This document shows positions 21,191 through 31,731 of a stretch of DNA of 46,872 nucleotides, piece by piece. The stretch is from Polymyxa betae (Eukaryota > Endomyxa > Phytomyxea > Plasmodiophorida > Plasmodiophoridae). Made by a program: the position numbers and the translations under genes. The DNA is taken from the NCBI GenBank assembly GCA_003693705.1, contig RBZT01000850.1, positions 1 to 46,872 of the forward strand, written 5' to 3'. Each line of letters opens with the position of its first letter. Within the stretch, counting starts at the first letter, position 1. The notes under the pieces were generated by a model. It saw nothing but the letters and a program-made list of their open reading frames with translations. It did no database searches and was not told the DNA's origin.

Positions 21191-21689
21191 CAAACAGCAA
21201 TTTCTGCTGAAAATAAAGGAACCGAAACATCTTTTCGAAGATCAGGTAGGAACACCTGTTAAGGTTTTTGTAAGGGCTAAAGCTACCGTTGATGTGCAAT
21301 ACGAGAAGCCATCAAGAGCAGTATCATTGAACGACTCAAATTGGAATCTATGAGGATATGATGACCTCATCTTCTCTGACAACTATCACGAAATTATTGA
21401 ATAAACAATGTTACTGAATATTGATTGAAACGATAGAGAAACATGAATGAGAGTTTGAGAAGGTCTAAACCAGCTCAAAGACTTCACTTGAGCTCTGCCG
21501 CGACTTCCCTAAACGCGACTACCGAAACGTGATCTACACACTTTTGAATCGTTACACTTTTAAAAAGCTGACACTAATCATGGCAGTCGACAAAAGTCAA
21601 ATAAAAGAATTGCCGAGCAAGAGAAGTGCCGCTCACCTTCCCGAAAGGTACGATTAGTAGAACATTCCAATACATTCCAAACCTTTCAG

Positions 21690-22210
21690 AAACACAGCGG
21701 AATCTATTCTGAATTGAAGTTGGCTGCTTCAAGATCTTCAACACCATTTGATGTTGTGGAAACATCTTCTCCGTGTTCGTTGAATGCAGCGATAGAGCGA
21801 ACTGTTCAAGATTCTGGAATAATGGCAGGAATCTGATGACATTCGGCTTCGAAGTATTGATGAATTGATGGCGTTACACAGATACTTGATGGCTCCAGTA
21901 AAATTCTGGCCGAAATCAAAGCAGCCAAGGAGCCAGACACATTTTCATCACTATCTCATACTTGTTCGAACATTTTTGATAAACAAAATAGATGATTTAG
22001 ATCGCACCATTTCTCATCAGAATTTTAAACATACAAACCTAAACTATAATAACACAAAATCCCGAAACTGTTAAAGCAAGTTTAGCAGAGGAGAGATCTC
22101 TGACATATTGGACAATGAAAATAGTAACAGAAACTCGACATGAAATGAGACTTCAGAGGACGCGGCTCTCGTACAAAATCTTCCGTTTTTTCTTTCTTCA
22201 GGTTCGTTCG
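21690..22210 (-). repeat. Dispersed family copy 5 (partial)
   Basis: The middle segment and the beginning of the 5' segment are recognisable by GATGACATTCGGCTTCGA, ACACAGATACTTGATGG and CTCTCGTACAAAATCTTCC. Similarity ends near 22,205. Short minus-strand frames such as LKILKQPTSIQNRFRCVSER remain. Confidence 0.7.
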
Positions 22211-22696
22211 AAGCTCTGAAATTGCATTTCTCACTCTCTATTGGTTGCATGCCAGGAACTCATTAAAGTGAGCGTGTACTGTCTTGAAGAGGTCCATCGA
22301 AGACGATTCCTTCGAATTATGGAGGGAGGTCTTGGCAATGTCAGAGCACTAATCTGATGCATATTCGACGCTTTTCTTCTTCAGCTCACAAAATCCGGAC
22401 ATAGTTTAGATAAGCCATTTGCCTACCCTTTGTTTGGCTGGCCTATTAAAATGATCTCAATCTGAAATGGATCGATAATGCCCTTCTAGACCAATCGAAA
22501 ACAAATTACGGCGTTCGATGGTGAATTGGTGTATGTTTTATAAAAATTCCTGTTTTAAAGAGATTATTCATTATTGCATGCCTAGATATCAATTTGCGCT
22601 GTTCGCGTCAAGAAGTACCGTTGCGGACAGCTTAAGCTCTGTAGGTATGCCAAAAAATGAGAACGCAAGGTAAGATTCGCATTCTTGAATCTTGAT
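22211..22696. other. No supported gene
   Basis: No ORF of note and no match to the neighbouring repeat family was seen. Confidence 0.5.
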
Positions 22697-23959
22697 ACAG
22701 TCGCGCAGTATTTACTTTTTGGCATCATGGTGTTATTTCAAAGGATTTTTCTGAGCGATTGCGGACCTTTCTTTACGGTACCTATATGAATGGATATTGC
22801 GAGAGCAGATTGCAACTGACACAGAAGCAAGTAGTTATGCAATGCAGTTCGTCAATAGCTCGACACCTGATCGGTGCCGCTCACTATCATTGATGAATGC
22901 AACACGAAGCTCATAAAAACTGCAAATTTGAGCAACGCATCTCAACATTGTCCTGTAGTCCGCAAATGTCTATCCAAGTCCGGCAAAGAGGCCATTTCCT
23001 CACTTCTTCGATCAGCCAATTTTCTTGGAAGCACAAAGAAATTGGATTACCCTATCGATTCATTGTCCACGGCTCCATTTCCTCTTTATCTCAATGACAC
23101 TGAATATTCGGATCTTGCACAAGAGTTTCAATCAAAATCACAAATCAGATCAGATCCAATTTCAAACCTTCATTTGGCTGTATGTCTTATCAACGAATCC
23201 ATATTCAGAAAGTTTTTGCTATCATTGGAGATTAACATTTTCTAGATTCTACGAAGAAATCGTTTGGCGGCGTTTTCTACCACAAAGAATATGTAAGAGC
23301 TGCTCTAGAGCCATGCTTTTGAGGCCTGATTTAGGGTACGTTTGGATCCAATTTTGCAGATTTCGAGGATGTATTTTGTGAAATTATCTTTGCAATAACA
23401 TGTTGACGAACCCCCAACTGCTGGGGACTTCAGTTATATTTTAACGTCAGCTGCCAATCCAATATGAAAGGCTCAGAATAGCAGTGGCTGCTACATGAAA
23501 GGTGATTCCACTCGCAATCAGGCAAAGGTTGGAACCTGAAGCTTTCAATGCCAATCTCGCTGCGTGTATCGTCGATCGCCTGATGAAGGCCTCGAAGAAT
23601 CTTTGGTGTGGATCGATGAAGCATCTCAACGATGTATTGATATGCATCGACAACAACCAGGTCAGTGATATCCATTTATCCGTTTTTTGTCTTCTTGGAC
23701 TTCTGTTTCCAGTGCATTGTTTGAGGATTTTTCGAATCGTGTCTCGACGAGTTCTTTCGACTCCTCCCGTGAATGGACGAAGCTCCCCAAACGCTTTAAC
23801 AGATCTCGTATGGCGATGCAGGTTGAATTTCTTGAAACTTCCAGACAGTCCTGTGCACAAGATTTCAGAGCTTATCGTTCTGTTGAACATAAGATCGTCT
23901 ATGATTCAGCACCCGATCTATCACCTAGTTCCAGGGCTGTGTCCATTTCGATGTGATCG
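22697..23959 (+). CDS. Candidate multi-exon gene, unrecognised
   Basis: Plus-strand open stretches look protein-coding, but their joins are uncertain. Exon A (about 22,697–22,893) reads FWHHGVISKDFSERLRTFL … QKQVVMQCSSSIARHLIG. Exon B (to about 23,240) reads NASQHCPVVRKCLSKSG … FPLYLNDTEYSDLAQEF. Exon C (about 23,245–23,310) reads STKKSFGGVFYHKEYVRAAL. Exon D (23,502–23,659) reads RLEPEAFNANLAACIVDRL … LNDVLICIDNNQ. An intron GTCAGTG…TTTGAG then allows FSNRVSTSSFDSSREW … to a TGA at 23,956. The exon-sized pieces and splice-like borders match neighbouring genes. No domain is recognised and parts may be decayed. The antisense ORF at 23,890–23,447 is an alternative I consider less likely. Confidence 0.35.
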
Positions 23960-24864
23960 ACGGGAACCGCCCCAGAACCCTCCCGCCTGATCTATATTCT
24001 CTCTAAGCAACGAGACGATATCTTTCAGGAATAACGGTGCCGGCTTGTCGTTTGTGGAATTGCTGGCAACCTGGGCCTTTCGTTTCCTGGAGAGCGCCTG
24101 CAGACCAGAATCTGTGTTTTAGTGTTGGGCTCATTTACCCCTTTTGAGACCATTTAAACCTAAATTATGATAGTTTTCATTTTAAAAATTGGATGGTTTT
24201 GACGTTCGTCTTCATGATCCAGTAAAGCATTTTGTATTTGTTTATTCGAATCGCTTCCCAATATGATCCTAAAGTACGATAAGCAAGGGCCAAGGGCCAA
24301 CAGTGTCTCTAAAACAAATCCAATAAAACCCTTTGAATGTCAAGTCAAAAATTCTCATTTCAACTGCCACAGTTTCACAAGATTGCTTACAAAGCCTTAC
24401 ATCACTTGCTGGACTGATTGAATGGGGTTTCTCAATCAGGCGGTAAATTGTTGTTGCATATTCGACGCAGCTAATGCTGCATTACCGAACAGCACGATAT
24501 ATATTCAGTCAGTATATATTCAGATAAGATAGATCGTGTTACGGTTATTGCTTTGTTATGAACATTGAGAGATCAAGGGGACAGCAAAATTACAATCTGA
24601 CACGAGGTCTGATTCAAGACACCAAAAGCTAAGCTTGGCCTGCTTTAACTGGCATTTGATGACAATTAGAATCGAGGCGGGATTCGAGAAGCCTGAACGG
24701 CGCGACAGATTATGACAATCAGCTAACAGAGACCCCAGGCTGAGAACCAGCAGTTGTCGAAGACCTTTGTCCAAAATCAGACGACATATTCCTCCAACAA
24801 ACATGACAGTGGTTACAGCATCTAATAAAAGAATAGGTTAGGTGTGTTTGCTCGACCAGAAATG
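23960..24864. other. Intergenic; one weak ORF
   Basis: A minus-strand ORF (24,804–24,556, 82 aa) lies downstream of the AP2 gene and may be in its 3' region. It has no recognisable domain. Nothing else is supported. Confidence 0.4.
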
Positions 24865-25777
24865 TTAAATGAAATCACGAACTGCTAAGTTCCCATATTC
24901 GTTATGATTCAGGATTGCTTCAATGGCGAGCTGTTTAGCCCCTTCGAAGCCATACTTATTGGCCGCAAACGATTTCTTCGTTCGGCGAGCGATCTTCCCG
25001 TCCCGATTTCGAGAAACCAGCATAGCGACCCAGACGCCGTTGCGAATCTCTCCTGCACCAGGTCCTGTCCGAATTAATGGGCTGATTGTAGAATAATGTC
25101 AACAAATACCTTGCCAGAGAACACCAGGAACATTAGATTGATAATCGGCAGTAGTCCTTCTTCTCTCATGTCGCCCATGAGAAAGTTTCGAGTCGATCCG
25201 GCGCCTAAACCGTTCTGCTTCGATTCGAACGGCATCAACAGTACAAAGATCGTCTACTGGAAACTTCTCAAAGCGACGGTGTCTTCGACCGCTTGGATCC
25301 AGAGTTATCCAATCTGCTCTCCACTCCTATAAAAGTGTCAGAAAACGCCAGCACAATAAATATGTGAGCTGACACGACGAGGATCACACCAGCGAACCCC
25401 TTCAACATCCGATTGGTATACAGCAGGCGTCTTCAATCTCGTAACTTTACAGCTATCTGAAATAACTAAATCCTTCTCAATAAACCTGCATGAGAAATTG
25501 ACAGAAACACGGCACCTGCCAAACCAGCTCGTTCAGCGGCCAATCTACATTTCTCGGCGAGCATTTTAGCTAGATGGAAGCCGAATCTGTGGATGGAAAA
25601 GAAGCCACGATGGCGCCTTCTGGGAGACGGTCCATTCACATAATAAGTGTAAGCCCAACCCTTGTTACGAAGATCCCAGGTGACGCCGGTCACCCGAACG
25701 GGCTGGATGCTTCCAGCGACGCCTACAGACGATGCCGGCGACGACAGACGCCGCAGCGCAGCGCATCTAAATATCAT
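24865..25777 (-). CDS. Protein with three AP2-like DNA-binding domains
   Basis: Four exons were inferred: 25,516–25,777, 25,374–25,456, 25,110–25,326 and 24,865–25,064. The introns are 59, 47 and 45 nt, all GT–AG and phase-consistent, giving 253 aa. AP2 domain 1 (about residues 30–85) reads VTGVTWDLRNKGWAYTYY, then FFSIHRFGFHLAKMLAEKCR. Domain 2 (about 98–155) reads GVRWCDPRREWRADWITLD, then FPVDDLCTVDAVRIEAERFR. Domain 3 (about 175–240) reads VPGVLWQ, VWVAMLVSRN, then KSFAANKYGFEGAKQLAIEA. The W, F and A-x3-A spacing is that of AP2/ERF folds as found in plants and alveolates. Domains 2 and 3 only appear after splicing, which supports the model. It probably acts as a nuclear sequence-specific regulator. 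The start is uncertain: an upstream exon may exist, since TTTAG precedes a second in-frame candidate. Confidence 0.72.
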
Positions 25778-26444
25778 ATTGTGATCTGAGAGCTTTCAAG
25801 TCCTCAATACCCTCTTCTATCCAATGGTTTTATCAAGTCAGCGAAACCCTAATCCTGACTGTACTACTGACATTTGTATACGGGATCAGACTTAACAATA
25901 AGACGAAGAGAAATTCGTTGCATTGGCTTCAATCTAACGCTAGGAAATCCTCGCAAATACAAATGGTATTCTTGGTCATCAACAAAGGCGATAGCGACAT
26001 TAACACTTCCGTTCGATTCTGCTAGGTGTACGAAGAGAATCTTGACCGAGATCGTGAAACATGTTTGGTACTTATTCTATTCCATCCATCCAAGAACATT
26101 GCCATTTTCGAAGCATTAAGAGCAAGAACGGGCGAATAGAGAGAGCCAATGGCATCATATCTGGAACCTGACAGCATATCTATCGGAATACCCAGCGAAT
26201 GAGCAGCCGAGCTCGATAACGAGTGCATCATCAGCAAAAACAAGATTCGGCAATGGTTATGTCTTTAACGAGATTAACGACACTGATCATGTTGAAAATG
26301 TTCCTTTAACTATGCATAATTAAGAAAGCAGATATGATAAGCATTGAAAAACAGTGAATGATGCTAGGAACTTCTAACATCGATTTGGCTGTTCTCTAAA
26401 CCGGGAGCAGACAAATTACTGGATAAAGTGACAGATTCCAAATA
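25778..26444 (-). other. Unresolved minus-strand ORF fragments
   Basis: Two open pieces lie on the minus strand in different frames: 26,243–26,022 (MLSGSRYDAIGSLYSPVLAL…) and about 26,065–25,872 (KILFVHLAESNGSVNVAIAF … LRLIVKSDPVYKCQ). The second looks protein-like (alternating β-type hydrophobics) and may be the last exon of a small gene. No intron could be placed to join them and no family is recognised. Confidence 0.35.
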
Positions 26445-27724
26445 TTAAACTGAGATAGCCGGCGCCGGCTCAAGTTGATGTGAAAACTCATTCTCGACGA
26501 ATGATTTGTAGGTAGCGAGATCTGGACCTTGGGAGCTTTGATGCTTTACGGCAGCACGTCTTGAGCGCATTCTACCCAGTTCTGCTCGAGCTAGCCGGCT
26601 GATGTACCACGATGCAAACATGGTCAGACAAAAAGAGAATCCAAACAGGAAATACCTGAGCGAGATTGTAATAAGACCTTGGAAAGCAACAAACAGAAAA
26701 GCGACGTACTGTAATTTTGATACATGTTCCTCAGCAGGAGGGGCGTTGAGAGAAGGTGCAGCGGCTGTAGCGTACGATAGCGAGGAAAGCGATGCCCCGG
26801 CGCTGACTTCGACAACAATGAATGGAGCCAGGCCAAGAAGGGTCCCAAGGAAGTAATCGCGAAAGCGAACGCTGGTAGCAGACAAGACGTAGCTACTGGC
26901 ACCGAAGGGAAGGAACGATGTCATACGAAGCAGAGCCACGATTTGTAGCCCTAACCCGCGGTTAGATGAAGAGCAAACAAATACATCCAAAAAATTGACG
27001 CCAATAAAGTTACTATTGAAAGCATTTGCAAAACACATCAGCAATGTTCAAAATTTGAGAAACTTTTAAAGAAAGGCCCAAATACCAAATCGTAAGTTGA
27101 AAAACGACCTTTGTGTTTCATGAGAAGTTCTTCAACATAAACGATTTTCGATCTTCGTGATAACCGAGAAACTTGTGACCGGCAAGCATTCCTTCCGACT
27201 GCATAAACGATGGTCCCAGCGAAAATCGCGGCAACAGCAACCTCCAGACAGCCCAGCGGAATGCCAGGAAAGATGCCATTGGCGCGAACTGTGACAAATC
27301 CCATTCCAAGAATTAACGGGAACACCGGCAAACACAACAGCTAATTTACAGGATTAGACAGGAATCTTAAAGACACATTTGCGCTTACAGCATTGAAAGT
27401 GTAGAGACCGACGAATCCCAAAAACCCAAGAAAAGGATTCTGGTCCATTAAACCAAAGATTACAGAAGCAGCTCGAAACAGCTTGTCTCCTTCGAAGAAC
27501 AGATAGACAAATATTGAAGTTGCAATGACAGCGAAGACGATCAGGCTGATAGGGACCCAGCTTTCCTTGATAGTTCCCGATACCGAGCTTTCTGAATCGG
27601 TATCTGAGAGAGCTTCTTGGTCCAGAACTGGAACAAGAGCATCGTTGGACGGGTCCTTAGATGCCATCAGCAAAGGACAGCCCTTTGAGAAAAACGGCCC
27701 ATCATCCAACGTGACGTCCTGCAT
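26445..27724 (-). CDS. TVP38/TMEM64-type VTT-domain membrane protein
   Basis: Three exons (27,389–27,724, 27,109–27,340, 26,445–26,950) with introns of 48 and 158 nt give an in-phase 357-aa protein. An acidic N-terminus is followed by a membrane segment at about residues 57–78 (ISLIVFAVIATSIFVYLFF). The VTT core starts with LLCLPVFPLILGMGF and continues with GTIVYAVGR. After the second splice it reads KHKGLQIVALLRMTSFLPFG and LGTLLGLAPFIVVEVSAG, the typical 'LLR…PF…Y … GT-LG-P' pattern of DedA/SNARE-associated-Golgi proteins. Two or three further membrane helices and a hydrophilic tail end the protein. VTT proteins (TVP38, TMEM64, TMEM41, VMP1) act in Golgi/ER membranes and lipid scrambling (family knowledge). 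A second in-frame ATG at 27,667 is an alternative start. Confidence 0.85.
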
Positions 27725-29073
27725 GTAAGGCGCGCGAACATGCCAAGTGCAGCAGGAACATGAATCATCCCTTCCGTACCAAGGTCGACCTGATTAACCT
27801 TGCAACCGACCATAAAATCTCTGAGAGAAGTGCGGCACTACTGTATCAACTCGAAGAGAAGCCTAGCGGAGAAAACACTGTATTTAGCATGTATCATAGG
27901 TATTTATGCAATACTCTGTTGTGGTCAAGAACTCGGGTATTTAGGATTGGATTGGATTGGATAAACTAGTTTGTTGATTTTGTCAATGGGCGGCGCGGTG
28001 ACCCGACTCAGGTATTTTCGTAGGACCAGTAAAATGCAAAAACATACGGTTCCGGTAATGAACATGCGCAACGGCGCATTTTAAAAACTTATATATTAGA
28101 GAAGAGTGCGCAACTGAGAACGTTTCGCACTTGAAAAAAATTGCATGAAATGCCAGCGACTACCTTACTTGAGCGTTTTTGGGCGAGCATTTGGCGCATT
28201 TACAAATCTATCCCCAAAAGCGCTGGGCATTTCTATCAAATGCATAACTCAGTAAACTCAGAGTTAATAGGGTTTGACGGATTCGGAATGGCCAGCCAGA
28301 GAAATTGTCCAGCGAAAATAAATGCCCATTTTCTACTAGCGGTTGCAGCCCCGGGATACTGACCAGATCTTTCCTCGCAAAGGGACTTTTTAATTTCACT
28401 CTAGATAAAAAACAGTGATAAGATTTGGTTGCGCAAGGCAGCTATAACAGCTCTGCAGCGACTGTGATTTAATGACCGGCTCGATTCAGTCCATGCTGCA
28501 AGAAATGTCAGTGAGATCATCCTAGCTGTTGAAGTTGCTAGATATCATGATATTGGTATAGCCTTATGCCAGCAGCGGAATTATTGGCTGGCTTTCGTGG
28601 AATTCCGAATGCGCTTCTGACAACGACATGACAATGTAAAAGCTCACCTGGACGCCTTCCCAACACCTCAAAGTGCACCTGGCAGCTTGAACCGAGAGAA
28701 ATCTCGACTTGAATAGATTCACATTGTCAATTTATCGCCACAGTTCATGAGCCTGCAATGGATAACCCTAGCAGTTGAAGTTGTTAGATATCATGATATT
28801 GGAATAGCCTTATGCCAGCAGCGGAATGATGGGCTGGCTTTCGTGGAATACCGAATGTGCTTCTTACAACGACAATGCACGGAAAGTCGAGTTCTGGATG
28901 TTCGAAATCGTTGTGGCTGGCATTCCCAACAATCTAGCACGTCACGATATCTGAATTTGACGACAGGTTCCTGGTAAAGTCTTGGTAACTGGCCCCGATT
29001 AGCAAATCCCTATATAGCAGAGAAGGGTGAATAATCACGAACTTTAAATAATATGATAAAATCTGCTGAATGA
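27725..29073. other. Intergenic with LINE tail and 117-bp duplication
   Basis: A minus-strand LINE tail remnant, (AATCC)3 beside AACTAGTTT, lies at 27,944–27,972 and matches the end of the LINE at 9.7 kb. About 117 bp at 28,521–28,637 recurs at 28,768–28,882. No complete gene is supported. Because the genes on both sides diverge, part of this stretch should hold both promoters. Confidence 0.5.
28521..28637. repeat. Direct duplication, first copy (second at 28,768–28,882)
   Basis: The two copies share TAGATATCATGATATTGG, ATAGCCTTATGCCAGCAG and GGCTGGCTTTCGTGGAAT with scattered differences. Start-to-start distance is about 246 bp. Read on the plus strand both give RYHDIGIALCQQRN and LAFVE(F/Y)RM. 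Conservation at codon level hints at a decayed coding exon duplicated in place. Confidence 0.8.
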
Positions 29074-29172
29074 TTGGCGATTGGCCGATTGCAGATCTTT
29101 TTTAAAAAAAAAAGGCTTGAAAGTTGTGCGCAGTTTTTTTCTTGCACAGCGCAGCAATCACCAATCCGATCG

Positions 29173-30255
29173 ATGAGCGGGAGGCGATCTTTCGGATTCT
29201 TCCAACTGATCCGACGATCGGCTCGTCGGTCGTATCCTGTCTCTCTGTCAGCTCTGGCAGTCGCTGGGCTGGCTACTGATGCCAGCATTGGCGGGACTAA
29301 AACCGACCCAGGGCTAGCTTTCGAATTCGGCTTGGCATACTTTCCACATTCCGAGAAACTAGCAAAGGGCGGCGAAGATGCCTATTTTTATAACCACAGC
29401 GTTAATGCATTTGGAGTTGCTGATGGTGTCGGGGCGTGGTCTACGATGGGGATCGATCCTGCAAAATTCTCGAGGAAATTGATGCGTTTATCGGAATATG
29501 CCATCATTGAAAATGCTGCCGAAAGCGAAGATAAAGAACAGCTGATGCCAACTCAGGCTATGCGATTAGCTTATGATGGAGTTCGTCGGCTTGGCATTCA
29601 AGGCTCTTGTACCGCCTTGATTGGCATTCTCAGGGACGACGCGCTGTATATGGCAAATTTGGGCGACTCTGGTGCCATGATTCTATCTCGAAATGACGAC
29701 GACGACAAGTCGCTGTTGGCTAACCCCAATGCTCTTTCTAGTATCTCTTTGTCGGATAGCAAGCCTGACCGACGTTCTTTCTTGGAGAGCAAAGTCGTTA
29801 TATCTGATGATGACAGCGACCAGCATCCTTCCATTCAAAGTGGATATGATATCGTTTACAAAACCGAAGACCAACAACATCGATTTAACTGTCCGTATCA
29901 ATTAGGGTTGGAATCCAGCGATGCTCCAGAAGCTTCTTCTGTCAGTAAGCATACGATGAAAATCGGCGACCTCGTTATTGTTGGTTCCGATGGACTCTGG
30001 GATAATCTTTTCGATTACGATATCCAGCGCCTTGCTGATGAATCTGACGATGTGACCGAGCTGGCTTATATCATTGCTAATGCAGCCAGCCGACGAGCAT
30101 CGAAAACACGCGGCGCCAGAGCCACACCGTTTGCTGTCGATGCTGCCGAGGCCGGGATTATGTTCCAGGGCGGCAAGATGGACGATATCACTGTGATCGT
30201 CGCCAAGGTGGTTCCGGCAAGCCCCAGATTGCCACCAGCCAGAGCTCGTTTATAA
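29173..30255 (+). CDS. PTC7: PTC7-like mitochondrial PP2C (PPM) phosphatase
   Basis: Single exon. I place the start at ATG 29,173, giving 360 aa, because it yields a short Arg/Ser-rich presequence (MSGRRSFGFFQLIRRSARRS) typical of mitochondrial import. An in-frame ATG at 29,074 would add 33 residues. PPM motifs are in order: GGEDAYF at 66–72 and VADGVGAW at 82–89, whose Asp residues bind the metal pair. GSCTALIGIL (144–153), NLGDSGAMI (162–170), GSDGLWDN (271–278) and GGKMDDITVIVAKV (333–346) follow. The layout matches PPTC7/Ptc7, a matrix Ser/Thr phosphatase linked in yeast and animals to coenzyme Q and mitochondrial upkeep. An acidic, Ser/Asp-rich insert at about 174–225 is longer than usual. 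It is divergently placed to the VTT gene. Confidence 0.92.
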   Translation: MSGRRSFGFFQLIRRSARRSYPVSLSALAVAGLATDASIGGTKTDPGLAFEFGLAYFPHSEKLAKGGEDAYFYNHSVNAFGVADGVGAWSTMGIDPAKFSRKLMRLSEYAIIENAAESEDKEQLMPTQAMRLAYDGVRRLGIQGSCTALIGILRDDALYMANLGDSGAMILSRNDDDDKSLLANPNALSSISLSDSKPDRRSFLESKVVISDDDSDQHPSIQSGYDIVYKTEDQQHRFNCPYQLGLESSDAPEASSVSKHTMKIGDLVIVGSDGLWDNLFDYDIQRLADESDDVTELAYIIANAASRRASKTRGARATPFAVDAAEAGIMFQGGKMDDITVIVAKVVPASPRLPPARARL

Positions 30256-30604
30256 TCGTTTGCCAATGTTAAATGTAAAATATATAGTCATAAATCCCAT
30301 GCACCATCTGTTTATTTCCTGGGTTATTGCCAAGTTAAATACCTTCTTCTATCATCTAATCAAATATCTGCCTGTTTTATTTAGCTCATTAAATCCTTCT
30401 GTTCACGATATAATATTCTAATCTATTCTGTATACTGGTGGTTTTCGTATGAACGCAGGAAACTTTTGGTGTATTTACGGACAGTTCTACTAATTCGCTC
30501 CTTTTTCCGATATCTTTTTTTGTTTGATAGTTGCGCAGATTCGGCAGTTTCGAGATTTCGGATCCGTGAAATCTCTCGACGGGACATTACCGCCGCTTGC
30601 AACG
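30256..30604. other. PTC7–RRP40 intergenic region
   Basis: AT-rich spacer of about 350 bp between two plus-strand genes. It should contain the 3' end of one and the promoter of the other; no distinct motif was recognised. Confidence 0.5.
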
Positions 30605-31731
30605 ATGGCGACCGCACTAGACGGACCGAAAGCCGTCGTCCCAGGCGAGATAATCAAGCTTGGCCCAGACACGTTGCTAGAGGCTGGCCCCGGAACAACT
30701 CAACTTAATGGTACGCTTCCATATTTCTAAATTCCGCTTCAAAAGTTGACACGTTTCTTCAGATAATTCGGTTCGAGCTCTGAAAGCCGGCATCCTATCA
30801 ATTTCTTCGAATCGCTCTAAAGTATTGCTTTCTTATTGATCATTTAGTTTTTTGAATCGTTATCTGTAACCAGGGCACGACGACGGTTATTGTCGCCGTA
30901 CAATCTATCGAGAGGCGCTATACACCAATTGTCAACGATCAGGTAAAGCTTTGCATAATGGCAAGGAGCTATTGGTCTGACTTCGCTTAAAGGTCGTCGG
31001 CGTCGTCACCTCGAAGCAAAGCGATCATTACCGGGTAAATATCGGCGCCAGCCGCGAGGCCTATCTCCCAGCTCTGGCTTTCCAGGGCGCCACCAAAAGA
31101 AATCGCCCGAATATCAATGTTGGAGCTGTGGTGTACGCTCAGGTGGAGATGGCGAATCCCGATATGAGACCCCAGCTTACTTGTATATCTGCTCATTTCA
31201 AGAAAGAATGGACCACGTAAGCTTTTAGATTTCTCACATTTCTTTCTTTTGCCATCATGATTTTCTTTTATTGTTTCAAGTTGACTTTATTTATTTCATC
31301 TTTCTGTTGCTGTTTGATGTCCTGTTAACTATGGTTGAGCCGCTTATCGGTTTGTATTTTATTTAGCGTTTATGCTCCTTTATTGGGTCTTGAAGATTGT
31401 CTTATCGCTATTCGTTGCATTGTCGTTGGTGCTAATCTTGTATCTCAGCGGCGAAGCCTTATTTGGTGAGCTGCAAGGCGGCTATTTGTTCTCCTGCTCG
31501 ACGGCCCTGGTTCGACAGCTTCTTGACGACAGCTGTGTCGTGCTGAAGGCTCTTGGAGAAGCGCTGCCTTTCGAGATCACGGTCGGTGCTAATGGAAAAG
31601 TCTGGGTTCGTGCTGATACGGTTTCACATACGATCATCGCCATTAATTGTATTGCAAACTCTGAGCATCTGCCTGACGAGACTACAATCGCCATGGTCAG
31701 AGAACTTTTGAATATTTCAAGAAATACATGA
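30605..31731 (+). CDS. RRP40: RNA exosome cap subunit Rrp40 (EXOSC3)
   Basis: Five exons: 30,605–30,710, 30,763–30,821, 30,874–30,942, 30,993–31,216 and 31,449–31,731. The introns are 52, 52, 50 and 232 nt. All are GT–AG and in phase, giving 246 aa, the usual Rrp40 size. The N-terminal domain has VVPGEIIKLG. The S1 domain has RRYTPIVNDQVVGVVTSKQ and YLPALAFQGATKRNRPN. Then AQVEMANPDMRPQLTC leads to the KH-like end with SCSTALVRQLL and the diagnostic G-x-N-G in EITVGANGKVWVRA. Rrp40 is one of three cap proteins (with Rrp4 and Csl4) that feed RNA into the 3'–5' exosome in nucleus and cytoplasm. The last intron is unusually long for this region. Read-through ORF at its end (from 31,372) is intronic. 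The start at 30,605 is preferred over upstream 30,524 because family members begin close to VVPGE. Confidence 0.93.

Noticed and set aside
27038-27105. Extension of the VTT exon 2 frame to 27,038
   Set aside because: The splice at 27,109/26,950 gives KHKGLQIVALLR, the expected VTT continuation; the extension is intronic.
31372-31448. Hydrophobic N-terminus on an ORF before the Rrp40 C-terminal domain
   Set aside because: It is the 3' part of the last intron; the acceptor at 31,448 joins the S1 and KH domains in phase.
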